64,000 bases of DNA from Pseudomonas sp. PICF141. Lineage in GTDB: Bacteria; Pseudomonadota; Gammaproteobacteria; Pseudomonadales; Pseudomonadaceae. The stretch is taken from NCBI RefSeq assembly GCF_002286815.1, contig NZ_MUNM01000052.1, positions 33,451 through 97,450 of the forward strand. The letters run 5' to 3'. Both the position numbers and the translations under genes were made by a program. Positions 34,648 to 43,127 of the stretch are shown in pieces; within the stretch, counting starts at the first letter, position 1, and every line of letters begins with the position of its first letter. The notes beneath the pieces are model-generated. The model was not told where the DNA came from and searched no databases. It saw only the letters and a list, made by a program, of their open reading frames with translations.

Positions 34648-35700
34648 TCAGCCGCGTTGCGGCACACCTTTCTGCCCGGCCTTGCGGTTGGGGGCCATGC
34701 CATTGGCCAACAGGGTTTCTTCGATGCTTTGGTACTGCACACCGATGCGATAGATCTCACGGGCTTCTTTACCCGTGGCAATTTCGCGACCCAGTTCATG
34801 GGCGACACGCACGGTCTGCTCGATCTGCTGCACCGAGCTGAAACGCTTGCCCTTGTGATCAATGATAGTGTCTTCAATGCCTACGCGCGGGTGCATGCCC
34901 ATGGCCAGCGCCATGGTGTTGAATGGCAACACATTCTTGAGCAGCGATTCGGCGGTCAGGGTGCAACCGTCCGGCGCGCGGTGGATGAAGTTGAAGAAGT
35001 TGAACGGATTGGGGCCATCGAAACCGCCGCCGATACCAATCCAGGTCAGGTTCAACGGGCCCTTGTAGACGCCCTTGCGCACCAGGCGCTCAAGGGTTTC
35101 CATGGCATGCATGCCGGTCAGCTGGAAGTGCGGCTGGATGCCGTTGTCCATCAGACGCTTGAGGTGCTCGGCGACCCAGGCCGGGCCGGCCGGCACAGTC
35201 ATTTCGCTGTACGCCGCCTGATAGGCAGGATTGGCCAGGGAGGTGCCTTCCAGGTATTCCGGATACAGCAGCTCCATGATGTTCATCTGGGTGGTGTTGA
35301 TGGCCACCGTGACCTGATCCGGTTTTGGCGTCAGCTCGGCCAGCATGTGCCGGGTATCGTCAGACAGCCACTTGGCGGCTTCGCCATCGCTTTCGGGGGC
35401 GAAGGAAATCGAGCCACCGACCTGGATGATCATGTCCGGCACGGCTTCACGCACACCGGCGATCAACTCGTTGAACTTGGACAGACGCTTGGAACCCTTG
35501 CCGTCCAATTCACGCACGTGCAGGTGCAATACCGTTGCACCCGCCTCATAACACTCAACCGCCTTTTGCACCTGCTCGTCCATGGTCAGCGGGATGTCTT
35601 CGGGGAAGTCTTCCGGCATCCACTCGGGGCCATACGGGGCCACGGTGATCACCACCTTTTCCATGTTTTCCGGGTGCAGGGAATCGTCGAAGAATTGCAT
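34648..35700 (-). CDS. BKACE (3-keto-5-aminohexanoate cleavage) family enzyme
   Basis: A 350-residue TIM-barrel protein. The zinc-ligand histidines H59 and H61 lie in VLHLHVRE, with QVGGS and HPRVGIEDT further on. BKACE enzymes condense a beta-keto acid with acetyl-CoA to give acetoacetate and a new CoA ester; members act on 3-keto-5-aminohexanoate, dehydrocarnitine and others. The substrate cannot be read from these motifs. It belongs to an operon with a dioxygenase, a quinone oxidoreductase and transporters, not with lysine-fermentation or carnitine genes. Confidence 0.87.
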   Translation of the reverse strand: MQFFDDSLHPENMEKVVITVAPYGPEWMPEDFPEDIPLTMDEQVQKAVECYEAGATVLHLHVRELDGKGSKRLSKFNELIAGVREAVPDMIIQVGGSISFAPESDGEAAKWLSDDTRHMLAELTPKPDQVTVAINTTQMNIMELLYPEYLEGTSLANPAYQAAYSEMTVPAGPAWVAEHLKRLMDNGIQPHFQLTGMHAMETLERLVRKGVYKGPLNLTWIGIGGGFDGPNPFNFFNFIHRAPDGCTLTAESLLKNVLPFNTMALAMGMHPRVGIEDTIIDHKGKRFSSVQQIEQTVRVAHELGREIATGKEAREIYRIGVQYQSIEETLLANGMAPNRKAGQKGVPQRG

Positions 35701-35788
35701 GAGTTACTCCTGTTCTTATGATTGTTGCGCCCACCCGGGATCGTGCCTGGCAGGCGGGTTTACAAGTGCGAATGCAGCTGCGGTCAGA

Positions 35789-36637
35789 TCAGTAAGTCGT
35801 GTCGCCGATGATGCCGGCGCGTTCCATCTTGCGATGGCACGGCGGGTAATCCATGACGGCGTAGTGCTGGGTGCTGCGGTTGTCCCAGATGGCGATGCTG
35901 TTGGGTTTCCAGCGCCAGCGCACCTGATACTCGGGGATGTAGGCCTGGCTGATCAGGTAGCGCAGCAACTCGCTCGCGCCCGGGTTGGCATCCTGGCCGA
36001 AGCGCACCCGCTCGGGGGTGTGGTAGTTGCTCAGGTGCGTCGTGAAAGCGTTGACGAACAGCACCTTTTCCCCGGTTTCCGGGTGGGTGCGCACCACCGG
36101 GTGCTCGGCATCCGGGTACATCGCCTTGAGTGCCAGACGCTTTTCGATCGGCATGGCGGCACCGAAACTCGCTTCGATGCTATGGCGCGCACGCAGGTCG
36201 GCGATCTTCACCTTCACGTCTTCGGGCAAGCGCGCATAGGCCTCGACCATGTTGGCCCACATGGTGTCGCCGCCCACCGGAGGGCATTCTATGCAACGCA
36301 GCACGCAGCCCATCGGCGGCGCCTCGCGCCAGGTCGCGTCGGTATGCCAGGCGTTTTCGTAGCGGTCCATCGGCTGGTCCGGGTTCTTGTAGATACGCAC
36401 CAGCCCGGGATGATCCGGATCACTGCCGGCCACCGGATGATCCTCCAGTTCGCCAAAGCGTCGGGCGAATGCCACGTGCTCCTGGCGTGTGATGTCCTGA
36501 TCACGCAGGAACACCACCCGATGCTTGAGCAACTGAGCCCGAATCTCGGCAAAAAGACCGTCGTCATGGACTGCATCGGCCAGGTTGACGCCCACCAGCT
36601 CAGCGCCAATGTTGCAGGTCAATTGTTCGACTTTCAT
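35789..36637 (-). CDS. TauD/TfdA-family Fe(II)/2-oxoglutarate dioxygenase
   Basis: A 282-residue enzyme, close to E. coli TauD in length. The metal triad is H98 and D100 in WHTDATW with a distal histidine in RSTQHYA near 256; the 2-oxoglutarate arginine lies in HRKMERAG. I chose the ATG at 36637; upstream frame extension is not supported. TauD-type enzymes hydroxylate the carbon next to a sulfonate or ether, releasing sulfite or an alcohol. The YeiH-type exporter in the same operon favours a sulfonate or sulfate ester, but other substrates remain possible. Confidence 0.87.
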   Translation of the reverse strand: MKVEQLTCNIGAELVGVNLADAVHDDGLFAEIRAQLLKHRVVFLRDQDITRQEHVAFARRFGELEDHPVAGSDPDHPGLVRIYKNPDQPMDRYENAWHTDATWREAPPMGCVLRCIECPPVGGDTMWANMVEAYARLPEDVKVKIADLRARHSIEASFGAAMPIEKRLALKAMYPDAEHPVVRTHPETGEKVLFVNAFTTHLSNYHTPERVRFGQDANPGASELLRYLISQAYIPEYQVRWRWKPNSIAIWDNRSTQHYAVMDYPPCHRKMERAGIIGDTTY

Positions 36638-36651
36638 GGCGGACGACTCCC

Positions 36652-37632
36652 TTAAATGACGAAAATCGATGAGCCCGTGGTCTTGCGTGATTCCAGGTCG
36701 CGATGGGCCTGCACGGCATCCTGCAAAGCATAGTGCTGGTTGATCTCGATCTTGATCCGGCCGCTGCCGACATGATCGAACAACTCGCCCGCCAACGCGG
36801 TTTTTTCCGCCGGGTCGGCGATGTAATCGGCCAGGGCCGGACGGGTCAGGAACAGAGAGCCTTTCATCGCCAGCAATACCGGATCGAAAGCCGGGATCGG
36901 CCCGGATGCCGTGCCGACGCACACCATCAAACCGCGACGCTTGAGCGAGTCCAGCGAGCCCATGAAGGTGTTCTTGCCAACACTGTCGAACACCACGTTG
37001 ACCCCCACGCCGTCCGTCAGCTCGCGAACGCGCTGGGCGACGTCTTCGTGGCTGTAATTGATGACATGCTCGCAGCCATGGGCCAGGGCAATTTCACCCT
37101 TCGCCTCGGTGGAGACGGTGCCAATGACGTTCAGGCCGAGCAGCTTGGCCCACTGCGAAACGATCAGGCCGACACCACCGGCAGCGGCGTGCAGCAGAAT
37201 GCTGTCGCCGGGCTTGAAGTCGTAAATGCGTCGCATCAGGTACGAGGACGTCAGGCCGCGCATGGTCATGGCCGCGGCAGTCTCGAAACTGATGGTTTCC
37301 GGCAATTTGATCAGCGGCGCGGCCGGGATCAGACGTTCGGTGCTGTAGGCGCCCAATGTATTGAGAAAACCGGTGTAGGTGACGCGATCACCGACTTGTA
37401 CGTTGGTCACCCCTGCACCGATGGCCTGAACCACACCAGAGGCCTCAACCCCCATGCCGTTGGGCATCGGGATCGGGTAAGTGCCATTGCGAAAATAGGT
37501 GTCGGCATAGTTCAGGCCCACCGCCACATGACGAAGACGAACCTGGCCTGGACCGGGATCGCCGACGTCGACCTCTTCATAACGAAGGACTTCGGGACCA
37601 CCGGTTTCGTAGAAGCGTACGGCTTTGGCCAT
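36652..37632 (-). CDS. NADPH:quinone oxidoreductase (MDR family)
   Basis: A 326-residue zinc-free medium-chain reductase. It has VGLNYADTYFRNGTYP near 33-48 and the nucleotide motif HAAAGGVGLIVSQWAK near 148-163. The QOR length and motifs are complete. It is the first gene of the minus-strand operon, 14 bases before the TauD-like gene, and is divergent from the MocR regulator. In the pathway it may reduce an enone or quinone-like intermediate. Confidence 0.88.
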   Translation of the reverse strand: MAKAVRFYETGGPEVLRYEEVDVGDPGPGQVRLRHVAVGLNYADTYFRNGTYPIPMPNGMGVEASGVVQAIGAGVTNVQVGDRVTYTGFLNTLGAYSTERLIPAAPLIKLPETISFETAAAMTMRGLTSSYLMRRIYDFKPGDSILLHAAAGGVGLIVSQWAKLLGLNVIGTVSTEAKGEIALAHGCEHVINYSHEDVAQRVRELTDGVGVNVVFDSVGKNTFMGSLDSLKRRGLMVCVGTASGPIPAFDPVLLAMKGSLFLTRPALADYIADPAEKTALAGELFDHVGSGRIKIEINQHYALQDAVQAHRDLESRKTTGSSIFVI

Positions 37633-37862
37633 TTTTCTTATTCTCCAGTCTCAAGTTGGACGTGCTGCGTCGAATTGCGCTGATTGGACTGTAGGACGCC
37701 GTCTGCGCAGTCGCTTCTCATCAGACGACAATGGCTTTTCATTTCATGACAGTACGCCTTGCACCAACGCCTGCGATGGATGACTTATCCAGTGCCTCTC
37801 GATACCCTGCACACGTCGGTATGATGGTGTTCCAGGTCAACCTCCCTCCAGATGAGCATGCG
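37633..37862. other. Divergent promoter region QOR/MocR
   Basis: 230 bases that should hold the promoters of the catabolic operon and of the MocR gene. An alternative in-frame start for MocR, ATG at 37821, lies here. MocR-type regulators commonly bind such divergent regions; I did not find a clear direct-repeat operator by eye. Confidence 0.45.
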
Positions 37863-39371
37863 ATGAAATCCCCTGCAGGTTTGCTGCTATCGGCTATCGA
37901 GCTGGACCGTGCCAGCACCATCCCCCTGTACCGCCAACTCTATTTGCAGATTCGCAAACAGATTCTCAGCGGAAAGATGCAAGGGGGCGTGCGCCTGCCG
38001 TCGACGCGGACCCTGAGCCAGGAATTGGCGCTGTCGCGGATCACCATTCTCAATGCATTCGATCAGCTGATTGCCGAAGGTTTCCTGGCCTCGCGCACCG
38101 GCGCGGGCACTTATGTCGGCGATGAGTGGGAGCGTCGAGGGATTGCCGACGAAGAGCAGCAGCGCCAGCCACCGCGCCTGTCCGACCTGAGCCAGTCCAT
38201 GCTGTCGTTGCGCAGCCGTCACTTTCGTGGGGTGTCCTATACCGATTGGGACCCCGCGACCCCTACCTCATTCCTGCCCAGCCACAGTAGCTATGACGCG
38301 TTCCCGCTCGCGGTGTGGCGGCGCTTGATGAACCGCCACTTGCTCAAGCCGACCAAAGCCATGCTTGGCTATGGCGAACTGCAAGGGTTACAGGCCTTGC
38401 GCGTGGCGATTGCCGAATACGTCTTTGATGCCCGTGGCATCGATTGCAGTGCCGAACAGGTGGTCATCGTTTCAGGGGCTCAGCAAGCCTTCAACTTGCT
38501 GGGCATGCTGTTGCTCAATCCGCAGGACAGCGTATGGATGGAAGACCCGGGACACATCGCGGCGCGCATTGCGTTGCAGGCCCAGGGGGCTCAGGTGGTT
38601 CCGTTGCGGATCGATGAACAAGGGATTGATATCCGGCAAGGCCTGGCCGAGTGCCCTGACGCCCGCCTGGTGTTCACCACGCCATCTCGCCAGCATCCTT
38701 TGGGCGTGACCATGAGTTATGCGCGGCGCCAGGCACTCATCGACTGGGCCGCGCAGTATCAGAGCTGGATTATCGAGGACGATTGCGACAGTGAGTTTCG
38801 CTACAGCGGTCGCCTTCTTCCCGCGCTCTACGCCATGGATCGGATGGCGCGAGTGATCTACGTCGGCACGTTCAGCAAAGTGCTCTTCCCCTCGCTGAGG
38901 CTGGGCTATGTGATATTGCCCCAAGCCCTGATCGAACCCTTCTGCACCCTGCGCGCGGTGATGGATCGCAGCCCGCCCACGCTGCTCCAGGCGACAACGG
39001 CGGACTTCATGCGCGAAGGCCATTTCCTCGGCCATATTCGCCGCATGCGTGCGCTGTACCAGGCCCGCCAGCAAGCACTGGTCGATCAACTTCAGCGACA
39101 GCTGGGCGGCTTCTTCAATATCACTCCGGTGGACGCCGGCATGCACTTGATCGCCTGGCTGCCGCCCACCCTTGATGACGACGCCATCGCCAGGGAACTG
39201 GCCCGGTATAACATCCACACCTATGCCCTGAGCGACTACTGCCTTGAGCATGCTCTGCCACCTGCGCTGCTCATCGGTTTTGCCGGTACGCCTGAGAGCC
39301 AGGCGCAAGAGCGCGTCGAGGCGCTGGCCCGGGCCTTGAGCCAAATGGGGTACCTGCAGCAGGCCACTTGA
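37863..39371 (+). CDS. MocR/PdxR-type GntR-aminotransferase regulator
   Basis: A 502-residue fusion. An N-terminal GntR winged helix (IPLYRQLYLQIRKQILSG, LPSTRTLSQELALSR) is followed by a fold-type I aminotransferase domain. The PLP lysine is K339 in GTFSKVLFP, and IIEDDCDSEFRY supplies the PLP aspartate. I chose the ATG at 37863 just before the GntR domain; 37821 is possible. Such proteins sense an amine or PLP adduct, so the operon it faces may involve an amino compound. Confidence 0.87.
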   Translation: MKSPAGLLLSAIELDRASTIPLYRQLYLQIRKQILSGKMQGGVRLPSTRTLSQELALSRITILNAFDQLIAEGFLASRTGAGTYVGDEWERRGIADEEQQRQPPRLSDLSQSMLSLRSRHFRGVSYTDWDPATPTSFLPSHSSYDAFPLAVWRRLMNRHLLKPTKAMLGYGELQGLQALRVAIAEYVFDARGIDCSAEQVVIVSGAQQAFNLLGMLLLNPQDSVWMEDPGHIAARIALQAQGAQVVPLRIDEQGIDIRQGLAECPDARLVFTTPSRQHPLGVTMSYARRQALIDWAAQYQSWIIEDDCDSEFRYSGRLLPALYAMDRMARVIYVGTFSKVLFPSLRLGYVILPQALIEPFCTLRAVMDRSPPTLLQATTADFMREGHFLGHIRRMRALYQARQQALVDQLQRQLGGFFNITPVDAGMHLIAWLPPTLDDDAIARELARYNIHTYALSDYCLEHALPPALLIGFAGTPESQAQERVEALARALSQMGYLQQAT

Positions 39372-39482
39372 GCAAGGCAAGTGGTCTTATGATTTAACTG
39401 ATAATGGATCTATCGAGAGTTCCTGACTGGCGCGATAAAGGCTGCGCCGGTAGACCCGGCGTCTGACCAGGAACGACTCGAA

Positions 39483-40553
39483 ATGAACAATAAGATCCAA
39501 GAGCGATTCAATGCCTTGCTCAGCCATAAGGCTGCCGAGGATGGAACACCTCCCCTGCTGACTGAAGCACTGGCCCGCCAACTGCTCGACCGCCTTGGGC
39601 AGGTGCGCTTGTTTGCGCATGCCTACCCCTTGCTGACCAACCTCACCCATGGCCGTATCACGCCCGCCGACCTGCTGGACTTCGCCTATCGCCACGAGCT
39701 GCAGGGCTTGAGCCTGCACTTGCTCGACGGCGAAGAAAACAGCCTGAGCCAAATGACACCCGCGCAGCTGCAAGCGTTTGCCGACAAGGCCAATGCGCTC
39801 GCACTGGATGTGCACCTGGAAATCAGCAGCACGCGGAAAAAAGACGTCGATCAGGTGATCGCCATCGCCAAGGCGCTGGGGGTTCGCAACATCCGCGTTT
39901 ACTCGCGTTACGAGGGGGCGCTGTCCCGGGTCATGGACATGATCGAGTCAGATCTGCATTACCTCGCGCAGCAGGCAGACGAGCACGACCTGTTCTTTGA
40001 CTTCGAGCAGCATGAGGAACTCAAGAGCGCCGAGATCGCGCAATTGCTGAGCCGGCTAAACCACCCACGGCTGCACGCCTTGTTCGATTTCGGCAACATG
40101 ATCAACGCCTGCGAACAGCCACTACCGGCACTGCGCACCCTGGCGCCGCACATACGCCAGACCCACCTCAAAGGTGTGCGCATTGTCCCCGAGCACAACG
40201 GCTTCGGCCATTACGGCGTGCTGCAGGGCAGCGACGAAGACGACCTGCCAAGCGCCCGCATGCTGTTCGAACTGTTGATGCTCGGCGACTCAACCTCCCA
40301 AGTGATCGCGTTCATTCTTGAGCAGGAAAACCACTACGTGGCCCCGGCGTTCCGCCAGACCTCTGAGGTTGCCGATCCGTTCATTGCGTACCGGGAAATG
40401 AGTGACACGCCACTCCCAGACGGCTATTCGCTCGAACGGATGCTCGCCGACGAACACCGCTGGGCAAACAACCAGGTCGCCTATGTGCGAGGCCTGCTGG
40501 CCGAGTTCCGAACCCTGGCCGAGTTGACCCTGGACAACCACGAAAACGCCTGA
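39483..40553 (+). CDS. TIM-barrel sugar-phosphate isomerase/epimerase-like protein
   Basis: A 356-residue protein. Segments such as LDVHLEISST, RVYSRY, LFFDFEQHEEL, HALFDFGN and RQTHLKGV follow the strand order of xylose-isomerase-like TIM barrels, and acidic and histidine residues in them could bind a metal. The N-terminal 75 residues are an extra helical part. It is followed by an MFS transporter 38 bases later, so the two form an operon. The substrate is unknown; a sugar or polyol is a family-based guess. Confidence 0.75.
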   Translation: MNNKIQERFNALLSHKAAEDGTPPLLTEALARQLLDRLGQVRLFAHAYPLLTNLTHGRITPADLLDFAYRHELQGLSLHLLDGEENSLSQMTPAQLQAFADKANALALDVHLEISSTRKKDVDQVIAIAKALGVRNIRVYSRYEGALSRVMDMIESDLHYLAQQADEHDLFFDFEQHEELKSAEIAQLLSRLNHPRLHALFDFGNMINACEQPLPALRTLAPHIRQTHLKGVRIVPEHNGFGHYGVLQGSDEDDLPSARMLFELLMLGDSTSQVIAFILEQENHYVAPAFRQTSEVADPFIAYREMSDTPLPDGYSLERMLADEHRWANNQVAYVRGLLAEFRTLAELTLDNHENA

Positions 40554-40591
40554 ACCTGACGTTACTACCTGATTACGCCTGGAGAACAATA

Positions 40592-41857
40592 ATGACAACT
40601 CGTGACAAGGCCAAATGGCTCAGATTCCTGATTCTCATCCTCGGTGGTGGCACCATCTACAAGCTGGCGAACCTCAAAGACGCCTTCTACATCCCCATGC
40701 AAGAATTCATGGGTTTGAGCCACACTGAGATCGGCCTGCTGCTGAGCGCCAACGCCATCATCGCCACCGCACTGTTTGTCGTCGGCGGCATGCTCGCCGA
40801 CCGCTACGATACGCGCAAAATGATTCCGGTCGGCCTGATCGGTACCGGCGGCCTGGGGCTGTATCTGGCAACCTTTCCGCCGTTCAGCAATCTGCTGATC
40901 GTGTTCAGCCTGCTGGCCGTCTGCGCCGATTGCTTCTTCTGGCCCTCACTGCTCAAAGCCATCCGCAACCTGGGTGACGATCAGGAACAGGGGCGGTTGT
41001 TTGGACTGTTGGAAGGTGGGCGTGGCGTCATTGATACCCTGGTCGCCTTTTCTGCACTGGGCGTTTTCGTCGCCATGGGCTCCGGTGAAACCGGTCTGAA
41101 ATCGGCGATCCTGTTCTACTCGGTCATCGACATTCTGGCCGGAACCCTGACCTGGTTCCTGCTCAAGGGCGGCAGTGCGCAGTCGATTGCCAAGCCGAAG
41201 AACAGTCTGGCGAACCTCCTTGAAGCCATCAAGGTACCGGGTATCTGGCTGGTCAGTCTTAACGTGTTCATGGTCTACATCGTCTACTGTGGCCTGACCT
41301 ATTTCATTCCCTACCTCAAGGAAATGTACGGGCTGCCCGTGGCACTGGTGGGCGCTTACGGCATCATCAATCAGTACTTCCTCAAGATCCTCGGCGGCCC
41401 TGCGGGTGGGTTCATTGCCGACAAACAGTTCAAGAGCACCAGCCGCTATCTGAAATGGGCCTTCCTGGTCTTGCTGCCGCTGATGGGCGTCATCCTGCTG
41501 ATCCCGAAAAGCCCGGGCTTCATCTATGCGGGCATGGCCGCCACACTGTCCTTCGCACTGATCGTGTTTTCCATGCGCGGCGTGTTCTGGGCGCCCATGG
41601 GCGAAGTCGGCATCCCTTCGCACATCACCGGGTCAGCCTTCGGTATCGGCTGCCTGATCGGCTACGCACCGGGCATGTTCGCTTATGTCATCTACGGCGC
41701 AATCCTCGACCATTTCCCGGGTCAGCAAGGCTATAACTACGTCTTCAGCTTGATGAGTCTGTTGGCGATTGTCGGCTTCATGGTGTCCAGCGTGTTGTAC
41801 CGGAGCGTGCGAAATAAATCGGTGGCAATGGATGGGATTGGGGCGGTGCAAAGCTGA
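40592..41857 (+). CDS. MFS transporter
   Basis: A 421-residue transporter with twelve helices. It has MLADRYDTRKM near 67-77 in loop 2-3, and FGIGCLIGYAPGMFAYVIYGAILD in the second half, similar to the UhpC/NarK-like and sugar-phosphate MFS groups. Its partner gene is the TIM-barrel isomerase, so uptake of the isomerase substrate is likely. Confidence 0.85.
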   Translation: MTTRDKAKWLRFLILILGGGTIYKLANLKDAFYIPMQEFMGLSHTEIGLLLSANAIIATALFVVGGMLADRYDTRKMIPVGLIGTGGLGLYLATFPPFSNLLIVFSLLAVCADCFFWPSLLKAIRNLGDDQEQGRLFGLLEGGRGVIDTLVAFSALGVFVAMGSGETGLKSAILFYSVIDILAGTLTWFLLKGGSAQSIAKPKNSLANLLEAIKVPGIWLVSLNVFMVYIVYCGLTYFIPYLKEMYGLPVALVGAYGIINQYFLKILGGPAGGFIADKQFKSTSRYLKWAFLVLLPLMGVILLIPKSPGFIYAGMAATLSFALIVFSMRGVFWAPMGEVGIPSHITGSAFGIGCLIGYAPGMFAYVIYGAILDHFPGQQGYNYVFSLMSLLAIVGFMVSSVLYRSVRNKSVAMDGIGAVQS

Positions 41858-41863
41858 TGGGAT

Positions 41864-41902
41864 CGCCTTCACCGGACAGGCCAAGGCCTTTCGGTGAAGG
41901 CG
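41864..41902 (+). terminator. Hairpin after the MFS gene
   Basis: CGCCTTCACCG at 41864-41874 pairs perfectly with CGGTGAAGGCG at 41892-41902, and GGCCAAGGCC forms an inner stem. It begins 7 bases after the stop codon. No T-run follows, so it may be a processing or rho-linked end. Confidence 0.5.
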
Positions 41903-41984
41903 GTCGGTTCACGCCATCACCCTGGACTTGAATTCCTTTAGGGTTGCGACTATCAGTGAGATTCAAACCTTCGAGGGCAATAAC

Positions 41985-42167
41985 ATGCCAACGACTGAAG
42001 AATCGATCATCGCAGCAGCACGGCTGCGCGCCGCCTACCGGGGAGAAAACGAGGCGCTGGCTGCAGCCTCAGCGCTCGAGGCACTGGCAGTGCTGAAAAA
42101 AACGCTCAAGGGAGACAAATACCAAGAGGCTCTGGAAAGACTGTATATCGAGTACTCAACCTCTTGA
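41985..42167 (+). CDS. Small hypothetical protein, 60 residues
   Basis: A short helical protein: TEESIIAAARLRAAY, then alanine-rich ENEALAAASALEALAVL and GDKYQEALERLYIEYSTS. GAGGG lies 7-12 bases before the ATG at 41985, a good ribosome-binding site; an upstream TTG in frame has none. The charged, alanine-rich helices suggest a soluble two-helix protein. I do not recognise the family. It is a lone gene between the MFS operon and the iron locus. Confidence 0.6.
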   Translation: MPTTEESIIAAARLRAAYRGENEALAAASALEALAVLKKTLKGDKYQEALERLYIEYSTS

Positions 42168-42174
42168 TCCACCT

Positions 42175-42195
42175 GTGCCGCCGTAGCGGCGGCAC
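42175..42195. terminator. Hairpin after the 60-residue gene
   Basis: GTGCCGCC GTAGC GGCGGCAC forms a perfect 8-base stem directly after the stop codon of the small gene. The tail GTTGTTCACTT is only moderately T-rich. Confidence 0.5.
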
Positions 42196-42288
42196 GTTGT
42201 TCACTTATTGAGGACAGTTTGAACTCGCATCACCTTGGAAGACCGCAAGGGCAGCACCGCAGAAATGAGAAGGAAAACCGACCAGGCT

Positions 42289-42864
42289 TCACTTGCTACC
42301 CGTACGTGACAACTCATCATCCATAACGCCCGCTGCGCTGGCGACTATCATCGCCACCACACAAGCAAGCAACGAGAACAGAGCAAAAGCCCCCATCACA
42401 TGCAAGTAAGGAAGTACATGATTCCACGCTCGAGCTACCCCCAGGAAAGCGGCAAATAACCAGCCGCTCATAGAGAGAGCTCCCAAGAGCGCGAGGCGAG
42501 TGCGGCCGGAGTTGCGTAACAAGACAAAGGGGGCCTTCTGCAGCAGCGGGAAACCGATCCGGTGCAACAAAGCGCCATTGAGGCTAAGCAGCACGACAAC
42601 ACTCACCTTGGCCCAGAGTTTTTGATTGAGCAGATACGCGCTCCCCTCATTGAGGTAACCCTGAAACACCAACAGCAAGCCACTTCCCCAAAGAGCCAAT
42701 AGCGCGAGCATGACGATTTTTTGGGTCTCGTCGAGATACTCACGCTGCATCTCATTCAACACATCCTTGCGCCAGCTCCATAGCTTTTGATCCGCCTGTA
42801 ACACCCTCCCCAGAGCAATACAGGTGGCAATCAGATGACCATACACGAGTAGCATTTTGAGCAT
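42289..42864 (-). CDS. Uncharacterised membrane protein
   Basis: A 191-residue protein with about five membrane helices. It opens with MLKMLLVYGHLIATCIALGR, then carries QKIVMLALLALWGSGLLLV, KLWAKVSVVVLLSLNGALLHR, and two C-terminal helices before DDELSRTGSK. Conserved-looking histidines sit in YGHL, LLHR and LHVM. I prefer the ATG at 42864 (AAGGTCAAGG before it); an ATG at 42939 gives 25 more residues without a good ribosome site. Its base composition is visibly more AT-rich than its neighbours, hinting at transfer. It lies downstream of the receptor-aminotransferase genes on the same strand. I do not recognise a function. Confidence 0.6.
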   Translation of the reverse strand: MLKMLLVYGHLIATCIALGRVLQADQKLWSWRKDVLNEMQREYLDETQKIVMLALLALWGSGLLLVFQGYLNEGSAYLLNQKLWAKVSVVVLLSLNGALLHRIGFPLLQKAPFVLLRNSGRTRLALLGALSMSGWLFAAFLGVARAWNHVLPYLHVMGAFALFSLLACVVAMIVASAAGVMDDELSRTGSK

Positions 42865-42993
42865 TACCTTGACCTTATTTTTATATGGGTAATGCACTCC
42901 CTCGCACCCTTGATATGAAACTAAATGATACAGATTCATATTTGTATCAACAAGTTACACAATCAACCATCCATCTGGAAGCGGCTGTTGACT

Positions 42994-43104
42994 TCAGCCC
43001 TCTTCGATAACCGACTCGATGTTGGCGCCATGGCGACGACGCAAGCGATTCGCCAAAGACAGGACCCAGACAAAAAACACGGGTATGCACAAGACCCCAA
43101 GCAA
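42994..43104 (-). CDS. Possible 36-residue single-pass membrane peptide
   Basis: A TTG-initiated frame 23 bases after the aminotransferase stop. AGGGGG, six bases before the TTG, is an excellent ribosome-binding site. The peptide has one hydrophobic segment, LGVLCIPVFFVWVLSLA, followed by NRLRRRHG and an acidic tail, ending IESVIEEG. This is the layout of small inner-membrane subunits with a cytoplasmic basic anchor. It would be co-transcribed with the receptor and aminotransferase. It is predicted from layout only. Confidence 0.45.
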   Translation of the reverse strand: MLGVLCIPVFFVWVLSLANRLRRRHGANIESVIEEG

Positions 43105-43127
43105 GGCTTGCCCCCTGCTGCGGCGAC

